Below, in pieces: positions 52,655-58,836 of a stretch of DNA of 58,836 nucleotides. The stretch covers positions 1-58,836 of the forward strand of contig JALOBY010000009.1 of NCBI GenBank assembly GCA_023228045.1, written 5' to 3'. Numbering within the stretch: the first letter of the stretch is position 1; each line of letters starts with the position of its first letter. The DNA comes from Endomicrobiales bacterium (GTDB taxonomy: Bacteria > Elusimicrobiota > Endomicrobiia > Endomicrobiales > JALOBY01). A model generated the notes under the pieces. It ran no database searches. It was not told the DNA's origin and worked only from the letters and a program-made list of their open reading frames with translations. The position numbers were made by a program, and so were the translations under genes.

Positions 52655-52683
52655 TTGACATATAAAAAATGATGATGTAAAAT
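52655..52683 (+). promoter_or_regulatory. Promoter of the MNT gene
   Basis: TTGACA (52655-52660), a 17-base spacer and TAAAAT (52678-52683), the same pair and spacing as the lysS promoter. It is followed by a repeated AATGATGTAAA element (52672 and 52692 regions) that could be an operator. Confidence 0.7.
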
Positions 52684-52788
52684 CTACAACAAATGATGTA
52701 AATATAACAACAGTGTTTAACATCTGGGTTGTTTTTATGTTGTAGTCATTTTAACGATTGTGTAGCAATTTTTAGAGTAAGGCGGGTT

Positions 52789-53367
52789 ATGATGTTTTTA
52801 TTAAGAAGTACAAAACTAAGAAAGAAGTTGCTTGCCTATGCGTTTTCGCACATTGATGATACCTATTATGTGCGAGAGCTTGCCTCTTTAATTAATGGAG
52901 ATCCGGGGAATTTGTCGCGCGAATTGAAAGCCCTTGAAGAAGAGGGGCTTTTTAGCTCCAAAGTACGCGGCAAGATAAAGCTTTTCACACTTCAAAAAAC
53001 ATACCCTCTGTTTAACGACCTAAAAGCTTTTATGTCAAAAACTGAAGGTGTTGAGGGGAGTTTACGCTCATTGATTTCAGAAATTAAAGGAATTGAGCTT
53101 GCTTTTATTTACGGCTCTTATGCCAAAAACAAAGAGCACAGGCTTTCAGATATTGATTTAGTTGCTGTTGGTAATTTTTCCGAGAGAGAGCTTACATTAA
53201 GGGTTCATTTACTTGAAAAAAAGCTTAACAGAGAAATAAATTTTACTACCTACTCATCTGAAGAGTTTATAAATGAAATAAAAAAGCCAGGTGGTTTTTT
53301 AAACCTTGTACTAAAAGAAAAAACAATTTTACTTAAAGGAAGTATAAATGACTATCACACTATTTAA
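52789..53367 (+). CDS. HTH-MNT nucleotidyltransferase (antitoxin-type)
   Basis: This is a 192-residue protein with an N-terminal winged helix (about 5-75, YYVRELASLINGDPGNLSRE) and a minimal nucleotidyltransferase domain. The active-site pattern GSYAKNKEHRLSDIDL matches GSxxxG-like...DxD. The frame is open from 52729, but AAGGCGGG before ATG 52789 sets the start (ATG 52792 is an alternative). MNT proteins neutralise HEPN RNase toxins by AMPylating them. The partner HEPN gene overlaps the 3' end by 20 bases but is broken. Confidence 0.85.
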   Translation: MMFLLRSTKLRKKLLAYAFSHIDDTYYVRELASLINGDPGNLSRELKALEEEGLFSSKVRGKIKLFTLQKTYPLFNDLKAFMSKTEGVEGSLRSLISEIKGIELAFIYGSYAKNKEHRLSDIDLVAVGNFSERELTLRVHLLEKKLNREINFTTYSSEEFINEIKKPGGFLNLVLKEKTILLKGSINDYHTI

Positions 53368-53554
53368 AAAACTTGAGAGCGCAGGGAAATTAAGGAAGCA
53401 GGAAGTTGGTATTTCCCAAGTTGAAGGGCTTATTCGCCAAGCAATGTTGGATCTTAATGAGGCACAGAAAATTCATAAAATTGCCTAGAGGGCTACTTAT
53501 ATTCTTGCCTATATGGCAATGCTAAAAGCTGGGCGAGCTTTGCTTAATCTCTAA
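53348..53554 (+). pseudogene. Broken HEPN-domain toxin gene
   Basis: ATG 53348 overlaps the end of the MNT gene and reads TLFKKLESAGKLRKQEV, then VEGLIRQAMLDLNEAQKIHK, ending at an in-frame TAG (53486-53488). The same frame continues beyond it as ILAYMAMLKAGRALLNL to TAA at 53552. This is the N-terminal half of a HEPN four-helix protein (the 'AY.AML.AGRALL' helix is typical). Both the premature stop and loss of the RxxxxH-bearing C-terminal half show that the toxin is inactive. Confidence 0.75.
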
Positions 53555-53572
53555 ATTCTCAGGAATTTAACA

Positions 53573-53923
53573 ATGATAGACAGAAAAGAAGTGATACGAG
53601 ATTATAAAGCACGAATTCCGGAGAAAGGAATCTTCGTTATCCGTAATGTTACCAACAACAAAGTATTTCTTGGGAGTACTTTGAGTATATATGGGAAATT
53701 TAACCGTGAACGCTTTACCTTGAACCTCGGAACTCATCAGAATGCAGAGCTTCAGAAAGATTGGAAGGCATTTGGGGAAGATAAATTTTCTTTTGAGGTT
53801 TTAGAAACACTTAAACTGAAAGATGAGCCGGGTTACAATTATGAAGAAGATTTACAAATTCTTGAAATGATTTGGATTGAAAAATACCGCCCCTTTGAAA
53901 AGAACTGCTACAACACCAACTAA
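53573..53923 (+). CDS. GIY-YIG-like nuclease domain protein
   Basis: This 116-residue single-domain protein starts after CAGGAATTTAACA. The GIY-YIG core appears in degenerate form: GIFVIRNVTNNKVFLGST replaces the GIY...YIG strands, with the catalytic-type Arg in FNRERFTLNLG and Glu in FEVLETL, and a final IEKYRPFEKNCYN. Similar solo domains are found in islands and phages. Activity is uncertain because of the altered strands. Confidence 0.7.
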   Translation: MIDRKEVIRDYKARIPEKGIFVIRNVTNNKVFLGSTLSIYGKFNRERFTLNLGTHQNAELQKDWKAFGEDKFSFEVLETLKLKDEPGYNYEEDLQILEMIWIEKYRPFEKNCYNTN

Positions 53924-53988
53924 CGCATCCGTTATGGCATAATCCCTAAACATTTTTTTGATTTGTATCTTAACTTTTGAACACTATA

Positions 53989-54018
53989 TTGACATTTACT
54001 CAGTGTGTTGAGTATAAT
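53989..54018 (+). promoter_or_regulatory. Promoter with overlapping operator half-sites
   Basis: TTGACA (53989-53994), an 18-base spacer and TATAAT (54013-54018). Three alternating half-sites lie over it: TACTCA (53997-54002), TGAGTA (54009-54014) and TACTCA (54019-54024). They make two overlapping palindromes, one in the spacer and one across the -10. A repressor bound here would block transcription of the next gene. Confidence 0.65.
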
Positions 54019-54042
54019 TACTCACAATCGGAGGTGGATTCC

Positions 54043-55230
54043 ATGTATAAAAGACCAATTTATCCATTGTTGTTAAAAAGAATTAAAGAGCAGCGGCGTT
54101 TTATTCAGGTTTTGGCAGGTCCAAGGCAGACCGGAAAAACAACGCTTGCACGACAGTTAATGGAAGAAAAAGGAGTTCAATGCCATTATGCAACGGCAGA
54201 TGAGGCAGTGCCTAAGGCGTCGGTATGGATAGAGCAGCAATGGGAAACTGCCAGATTGAAAATGAGAGGTTCAAAACAGAGATTTATTTTAATACTTGAT
54301 GAAATACAAAAAATTTCACACTGGTCAGAGGCTATAAAGAAATTGTGGGATGAAGATAGCAATTTAAAACTACCCTTGCATGTTATATTGCTAGGGTCAT
54401 CACCTCTTTTAGTTCAGAAAGGTCTTACGGAAAGTTTAGCTGGAAGGTTTGAAATAATTCCGATTACCCATTGGTCTTTTGTAGAAATGGAAGCTGCTTT
54501 TGGGTGGGATATTAACCAATATATATTTTATGGGGGATATCCGGGAAGCGCTGCACTAATTAATGAGCCACACCGTTGGTCAAGTTACATAATGGATTCA
54601 TTAATAGAAACATCCATATCAAAGGATATTTTACTGATGACTCGTGTTGATAAACCTGCTCTTTTAAGGAGATTGTTTGAGCTCGGCTGCATTTATTCCA
54701 GTCAGATTCTTTCGTATCAAAAGATGTTGGGGCAATTACAGGATGCTGGCAATACTGTAACGCTTGCCCATTATTTAAAATTATTAGATTTAGCAGGTTT
54801 GCTAACAGGCCTTTCAAAATATGCTGGACAAAAGGTTAGGCAGCGTTCTTCAAGCCCCAAATTTCAAGTTCAAAACAATGCCTTACTTTCAGCTCAACTT
54901 CATTTAACTTTTGACGAAGCATTTAAAGAAAAGGAAAGATGGGGTCATCTTGTTGAGTCAGCTGTTGGTTCGGCTCTCATAAATGGTTCAAAAGGTAAGG
55001 GTATAGAAGTGTTTTATTGGCTTCATCACAATCGGGAAGTGGATTATGTTTTGGCTAGGGGAAAACAAGTAATAGCCATTGAAGTAAAAAGTGGAAGAAA
55101 AAAACCTTTTCTATCTGGTATGGAAAAATTTGGGGAAGAATTTAATGTTCAAAGGAAGTTGTTGATTGGGGATGCAGGTATCCCTCTAAAGGAGTTTCTA
55201 AAGATACCTGTTGAAGAATTGTTTATCTGA
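54043..55230 (+). CDS. Second AAA ATPase with DUF4143 domain
   Basis: This 395-residue relative of the protein at 50205 has Walker A AGPRQTGKTT, Walker B FILILDEIQKIS and sensor VILLGSSPLL. Its C-terminal DUF4143 part contains FYWLHHNREVDYVLARG and IAIEVKSGRKK. The frame is open from 53977, but that ATG lies upstream of the promoter's -10. The ATG at 54043 with CGGAGGTGG in front is the true start. The two DUF4143 proteins differ enough to be independent acquisitions rather than a recent duplication. Confidence 0.88.
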   Translation: MYKRPIYPLLLKRIKEQRRFIQVLAGPRQTGKTTLARQLMEEKGVQCHYATADEAVPKASVWIEQQWETARLKMRGSKQRFILILDEIQKISHWSEAIKKLWDEDSNLKLPLHVILLGSSPLLVQKGLTESLAGRFEIIPITHWSFVEMEAAFGWDINQYIFYGGYPGSAALINEPHRWSSYIMDSLIETSISKDILLMTRVDKPALLRRLFELGCIYSSQILSYQKMLGQLQDAGNTVTLAHYLKLLDLAGLLTGLSKYAGQKVRQRSSSPKFQVQNNALLSAQLHLTFDEAFKEKERWGHLVESAVGSALINGSKGKGIEVFYWLHHNREVDYVLARGKQVIAIEVKSGRKKPFLSGMEKFGEEFNVQRKLLIGDAGIPLKEFLKIPVEELFI

Positions 55231-55305
55231 AAATTATGAATTTATATAAATACAAGTTAAAAATAGATAGTTTAATTATTTAAATCTACACAACCATCTG
55301 CATTC

Positions 55306-55335
55306 TTGCTTTTAGGGTGTTAAAACTTGTAAAAT
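55306..55335 (+). promoter_or_regulatory. tpiA operon promoter
   Basis: TTGCTT (55306-55311), an 18-base spacer and TAAAAT (55330-55335), 50 bases before the tpiA start. It marks the return to core genes at the right edge of the island. Confidence 0.55.
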
Positions 55336-55384
55336 CAACAAAATTCAGTAAATAAAACTAAAAAAAATAATAAGGAGTTTTTGT

Positions 55385-56134
55385 ATGCGTACGCCGTTAC
55401 TTGCCGGAAACTGGAAGATGTTTAAAAATGTTAAGGAAAGTGTTGAGCTTGTTAATGGTTTAAAAACCGCTCTTGCTGATGTGAAAAATAGAGAAATTCT
55501 TGTTTGCCCGTCATTTACCGCTCTTACCTCAGTTTTTGATGTTATAAAAAACTCAAATATAAAACTTGGCGCACAGAACCTTTTTTGGGAAAGCAAAGGT
55601 GCATTTACCGGTGAAGTTTCACCCGGTATGATTGCTGAAGTTGGTTGTTCTTATGTGCTTATCGGGCATTCTGAAAGAAGGCAGTTTTTTGGCGAAACAG
55701 ATGCGACAGTTAACAAAAAAATATTCGCGGTTTTTGCGCTTGGGCTTAAACCAATTGTTTGTGTTGGTGAAACATTGCAGGAAAGAGAATCAGATAAAAC
55801 ACTTGAAGTTTTAAAAAGACAGTTAACAAATGGCCTTGCAGGCCTTTCTGCCGAGCAGGCAAAGATGATTGTTGTTGCGTACGAGCCGGTTTGGGCAATT
55901 GGCACAGGTAAAACAGCAACAACTCAGCAGGCACAAGACGCGCATGCATTTATTAGAAAAGTTTATGAAGAAATGTATGGCAAAGATGCCGCCGCGCTAA
56001 CACGCATTCTTTATGGTGGCTCTGTAAAGCCCGATAACATTGCCGAACTTATGAAACAGCCGGATGTTGACGGCGGACTTGTCGGCGGTGCCAGCTTAGA
56101 TGTTAATTCATTTACAAAAATAGTTAAATACTAA
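55385..56134 (+). CDS. tpiA: Triosephosphate isomerase
   Basis: TpiA interconverts dihydroxyacetone phosphate and glyceraldehyde 3-phosphate. The catalytic Lys is in AGNWKMFKN, His in VLIGHSERRQFF and Glu in VVAYEPVWAIGTGKTA. The phosphate-binding ILYGGSVKPDN and GGLVGGASLD complete the barrel. Length 249 is normal. AAGGAG precedes the ATG. It heads a compact operon with rpiB, two lipoprotein genes, deoC and transketolase. Confidence 0.97.
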   Translation: MRTPLLAGNWKMFKNVKESVELVNGLKTALADVKNREILVCPSFTALTSVFDVIKNSNIKLGAQNLFWESKGAFTGEVSPGMIAEVGCSYVLIGHSERRQFFGETDATVNKKIFAVFALGLKPIVCVGETLQERESDKTLEVLKRQLTNGLAGLSAEQAKMIVVAYEPVWAIGTGKTATTQQAQDAHAFIRKVYEEMYGKDAAALTRILYGGSVKPDNIAELMKQPDVDGGLVGGASLDVNSFTKIVKY

Positions 56135-56136
56135 TT

Positions 56137-56577
56137 ATGAAAATAGCATTTGCTAATGACCATGCCGCATACGAAGTGCGCCAAGCTTTAATTGACTTTC
56201 TTAAAGGTCTGGGGCATAGTGTTACAGATTTTGGATGGGCACAAAAAACAAGTTGCGACTACCCCGATTTTGCAATTCCTGCTTCAATTTCTGTGTCTAA
56301 AGGGGAAAGTGATTTTGGTATTCTTCTTTGCGGCTCTGGTATTGGTATGTCTATTGTGGCAAACAGGTTTAATAATGTTCGTGCGGCACTTTGTTGGAAT
56401 GAGGAAGTTGCAAAGCTTTCTCGCCAGCATAATAATGCAAACATATTGTGCCTTCCATCAAGGGTTTTACAGCTTGAAGAGTTAAAAAAAGTTATTGCTG
56501 TTTGGCTTTCTACACCATTTTGCAATGAAGAGCGCCACCAAAACAGAATTAATAAAATTCCCAAAGGAATTATTTAA
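56137..56577 (+). CDS. rpiB: Ribose-5-phosphate isomerase B
   Basis: RpiB is the LacA/RpiB-family isomerase of the pentose phosphate pathway. The N-terminal AFANDHAAYEVR, the strand SDFGILLCGSGIGMSI (catalytic Cys) and VRAALCWNEEVAKLSRQHNNANIL are diagnostic. Length 146. The start lies two bases after the tpiA stop, and its stop overlaps the next ATG (TAATG). Confidence 0.95.
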   Translation: MKIAFANDHAAYEVRQALIDFLKGLGHSVTDFGWAQKTSCDYPDFAIPASISVSKGESDFGILLCGSGIGMSIVANRFNNVRAALCWNEEVAKLSRQHNNANILCLPSRVLQLEELKKVIAVWLSTPFCNEERHQNRINKIPKGII

Positions 56578-57026
56578 TGAAATTATTAACTATGCTTTAT
56601 GTTGCGGTTTTTTTTCTTGCTTCCTGTGCTTGTTTAAGTTGTGCCAGTCAGAACGATATGCAAGAGATAATGTTTTTGCTTAATTCCGGCAGAACCTCCG
56701 AGGCAGTTGCGTATCTTTCCGCTGAGGTAGATAAAGACCCATCTAATGCCGATAAACAGATTGCGCTTGGTTTTGCATGTTTGCAGAATAATGATTATGC
56801 GCAAGCTCAGTCGCATTTAAATGCCGGCGCTTCCTTAAAACCAAATTCTGTTGCATCGTATTACGGCCTTGCTATGCTGGCTGAAAGCAGAAGGGATGAC
56901 TATGGCGCAATTAACAACTGGCGCAGTGTTTTGAACTATTCATCCGATATAAACTTGAAACATTTGGCTGAAAAACATATTAGATATGCCGAAAGACATA
57001 TTGAACATTCAGAGAGGCCGCGATGA
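56577..57026 (+). CDS. TPR-containing lipoprotein
   Basis: This 149-residue protein has a lipoprotein signal: a hydrophobic start and FLASC, Cys near residue 18 (a second Cys, LSC, near 22). Two to three tetratricopeptide-like repeats follow (about 35-125), such as DPSNADKQIALGFACLQNND and ASYYGLAMLAESRRDDYGAI. TPR lipoproteins act as scaffolds for envelope complexes. It overlaps rpiB by one base and the next lipoprotein by four. The specific role is unknown. Confidence 0.8.
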   Translation: MKLLTMLYVAVFFLASCACLSCASQNDMQEIMFLLNSGRTSEAVAYLSAEVDKDPSNADKQIALGFACLQNNDYAQAQSHLNAGASLKPNSVASYYGLAMLAESRRDDYGAINNWRSVLNYSSDINLKHLAEKHIRYAERHIEHSERPR

Positions 57027-57607
57027 GAGTAATTATTGCTTTATTTCTAAGTGCTTTTCTGCTTGCATCTTGTGCTTCGTCCAGGGTTGCTTTTAAAAAA
57101 GATTATAACTTTGCAAAAATAAACTCCATTAAAATTGGCCAGTTTTCACCTGCTTCTGGCTATCCAAACTCTTCATCGGTAGTCGTAAATGAGTTTATAA
57201 GACAGCTGTTGGCTATGGGCTACACGGTAAAAACTGACCCGTCAGATAAAGCCGATGTGGAGCTGTTTGGCAGTGTAACCCAGTTTAACCCAAATCGCAA
57301 ATATTTAATGCAGGCATCAAACACAACAAATACGACAGGGCAAAATATAGTAATTAACAATACCCAGCCTATGGAAATAAATGGCTCTCAGGTTTATACA
57401 TTGGGCACCTCTCTTGGGCCCGATGCAAATTTAAGCATTATTGCAACAAATGCTAACTGCGGCATAGCCGCATATTTGAAAGATTTGAGCACAGGGGATG
57501 TTGTTTGGTCAACAACCTATTCGTATGAATCGTTAGACCTTGCTGCTGCGGCAGAAAATACTGTGCGTTACATACTTTCAGATCTTCCGCCAGAAAAGAA
57601 TAAGTGA
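57023..57607 (+). CDS. Predicted outer-membrane lipoprotein (unknown)
   Basis: This is a 194-residue lipoprotein with a clear lipobox, AFLLASC (Cys near 17). The mature part, starting SSRVAFKKDYNFAKINSIKI, alternates strands and ends SYESLDLAAAAENTVRYIL. The order resembles small CsgG/DUF4136-type lipoproteins, but I cannot assign a family. It overlaps both neighbours by four bases, so it is translated with the metabolic genes around it. Confidence 0.7.
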   Translation: MRVIIALFLSAFLLASCASSRVAFKKDYNFAKINSIKIGQFSPASGYPNSSSVVVNEFIRQLLAMGYTVKTDPSDKADVELFGSVTQFNPNRKYLMQASNTTNTTGQNIVINNTQPMEINGSQVYTLGTSLGPDANLSIIATNANCGIAAYLKDLSTGDVVWSTTYSYESLDLAAAAENTVRYILSDLPPEKNK

Positions 57608-58281
57608 ACAAAGAAAATTTAACTTTTAAAGTTGCGTCAAGTTTGGACTCAACACTTTTGCGTGCAACCGCCACAAAGCAAGAGTTAACACAGTTATGCA
57701 GCGATGCGCAAAAGTATGGTTTTGCATCAGTTTGTGTTAATCCGTGCAATGTTTTGTTTTGTAAAAAATTATTAAGTACCGTTAAAGTTTGCACCGTAAT
57801 TGGATTTCCTTTAGGGGCAAACACAACAAAAATAAAAACAGCCGAAGCAAAAGATGCTCTAAAAAATGGTGCTTGCGAATTTGATGTAGTAATAAATATT
57901 GGTACGGCAATTGATGGTGATTTTGATTTCGTTCGCGAAGAATTAAACCAGATAGCGAGTGTTCTTGATGGCGCAATGTTTAAAGTTATTCTTGAAACCT
58001 GCTATTTTAATAAAGAACAACTAATTATTTTAGGCAAAATAGCACTTGAGTGCGGCGCAAATTTTTTAAAAACCTCAACAGGTTTTGGCCCTTGCGGCGC
58101 AACAGTTGAAGTAGTAAAACTACTTAGCCAGATATGTGACGGGAAAGCTGGTGTTAAGGCATCAGGCGGCATCAAAACATTAAAAGATGTTTTAGAGTTT
58201 TTAGACGCTGGCGCAACAAGAATTGGCACATCAAATGCGATTAAAATAATAAATGAAATAGAGGATAGCAATGGAGTTTAA
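57604..58281 (+). CDS. deoC: Deoxyribose-phosphate aldolase
   Basis: DeoC splits 2-deoxyribose 5-phosphate into glyceraldehyde 3-phosphate and acetaldehyde, feeding the triose pool handled by TpiA. The Schiff-base Lys is in NFLKTSTGFGP, with the second Lys in GVKASGGIKTL. CEFDVVINIG and VCTVIGFPLGA are also typical. The start is GTG at 57604 (GTGA overlap with the previous stop). Length 225. Confidence 0.95.
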   Translation: MNKENLTFKVASSLDSTLLRATATKQELTQLCSDAQKYGFASVCVNPCNVLFCKKLLSTVKVCTVIGFPLGANTTKIKTAEAKDALKNGACEFDVVINIGTAIDGDFDFVREELNQIASVLDGAMFKVILETCYFNKEQLIILGKIALECGANFLKTSTGFGPCGATVEVVKLLSQICDGKAGVKASGGIKTLKDVLEFLDAGATRIGTSNAIKIINEIEDSNGV

Positions 58282-58836
58282 TGATTTGAAGTTAGTTGCA
58301 AAAGAGATACGCAAACACATTTTAAGTATGCTTTCCGATGCCGGTTCTGGCCACCCGGGCGGCAGTTTGTCCGCTGTTGAGCTTGTTGTTGGGCTTTACT
58401 TTGACCAGATGAAATACAACCCTAAAAATCCGCAAGACCCAAACCGCGACTTTTTTATACTCTCAAAAGGCCATGCCTGCCCGGTTCTTTATGCCGTAAT
58501 TCATGAAATTGGCTGTATAAAAGAAGAAGAATTATGCACGCTTAGAAAAGTTGGCAGCCGCCTGCAAGGCCACCCTGCAAAAGACAGAGGATTGCCGGGC
58601 ATTGAGGTTTCAACGGGTTCTCTTGGTTATGGCCTTTCAATTGGTGTCGGCTCAGCATTAGGGTTTAAAAAACAAAATTTACCAAATAGGGTTTATGTGT
58701 TAATGGGTGATGGGGAACAGCAAGAGGGCTCAATTTGGGAAGCTGCAATGGCTGCCCCGCATTTTAAATTAGACAACCTTTGCGCGATTGTTGACAACAA
58801 TAGTTTGCAAATAGACGGAAAAACAAACGAAATAAT
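58271..58836 (+). CDS. Transketolase, N-terminal subunit (partial)
   Basis: The gene starts at ATG 58271, overlapping deoC by 11 bases, and is cut by the window end after 188 codons. It has SDAGSGHPGGSLSAVELV, LSKGHACPVLYAV and the thiamine-diphosphate/metal motif MGDGEQQEGSIWEAAMAAPH with LCAIVDNNSLQIDG. The compact N-terminus, without the longer leader of full-length transketolases, fits the split type in which a separate gene supplies the C-terminal half. That part lies beyond the window. Confidence 0.9.
   Translation, partial: MEFNDLKLVAKEIRKHILSMLSDAGSGHPGGSLSAVELVVGLYFDQMKYNPKNPQDPNRDFFILSKGHACPVLYAVIHEIGCIKEEELCTLRKVGSRLQGHPAKDRGLPGIEVSTGSLGYGLSIGVGSALGFKKQNLPNRVYVLMGDGEQQEGSIWEAAMAAPHFKLDNLCAIVDNNSLQIDGKTNEI

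Noticed and set aside
37839..55384. Integrated prophage or integrative element with att sites
   Set aside because: No integrase, transposase, structural phage gene or tRNA-borne direct repeat was found at either edge; the stretch looks like a layered accessory island.

Overview
The window comes from an AT-rich bacterium with two membranes. It encodes lipid A synthesis (LpxD, LpxC, LpxA, LpxI, LpxB), the flippase MsbA, BamA, a Skp/OmpH chaperone, TamB, Lnt and Lol lipoprotein export. It is not a typical proteobacterium: it has LpxI rather than LpxH in a long compact envelope operon, a single LolC/E-type permease, an ANTAR protein behind secA, a split transketolase and a minimal pseudopilin. 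I would guess an Elusimicrobiota/Omnitrophota-like lineage, with low confidence, because no 16S or marker phylogeny can be done here.

Layout. (1) 0.1-12 kb holds housekeeping genes: ribH, a decayed cold-shock gene, secA, a GAF-GAF-ANTAR protein, lnt, prfB with its programmed +1 frameshift, lysS, lolC/E, lolD and ilvE. (2) 12-29 kb is one envelope supercluster, tamB-bamA-skp-lpxD-lpxC-fabZ-lpxA-lpxI-Gfo/Idh oxidoreductase-lpxB-msbA-RelA/SpoT, with many TAATG or ATGA overlaps. (3) 29-38 kb has rpmB (minus strand), recG, coaD, a tiny pseudopilin, a reduced prepilin peptidase, an exported SpoVG-like protein, a DUF1805 protein, RNase R and an ABC-F ATPase.

(4) 37.8-55.3 kb is an accessory island rich in defence and mobile-type genes. 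It carries an AlbA/HATPase regulator, Fic, a TdeIII-like restriction enzyme with two DNA methyltransferases, remnants of hsdS and of a second gene, a PHP-ATPase with a small coupled partner, unknown genes, KTSC, DUF2130, two AAA/DUF4143 ATPases, a flavin reductase, an MNT antitoxin next to a broken HEPN toxin, and a GIY-YIG protein. The gaps between these genes are full of palindromic repeats. One family, with a 41-nt hairpin core and GGTGTCAGGC ends, lies in opposite orientations on the two sides of the restriction/PHP/DUF2130 block. (5) 55.4 kb to the end returns to core metabolism: tpiA, rpiB, two lipoproteins, deoC and the N-terminal half of transketolase (cut by the window edge).

Regulation visible in sequence: several TTGNNN-17/18-TAAAAT or TATAAT promoters, palindromic operator candidates before fic and before the second DUF4143 ATPase, the prfB frameshift site, and an orphan terminator behind the cold-shock remnant. 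I saw no tRNA, rRNA, CRISPR array, transposase or integrase.
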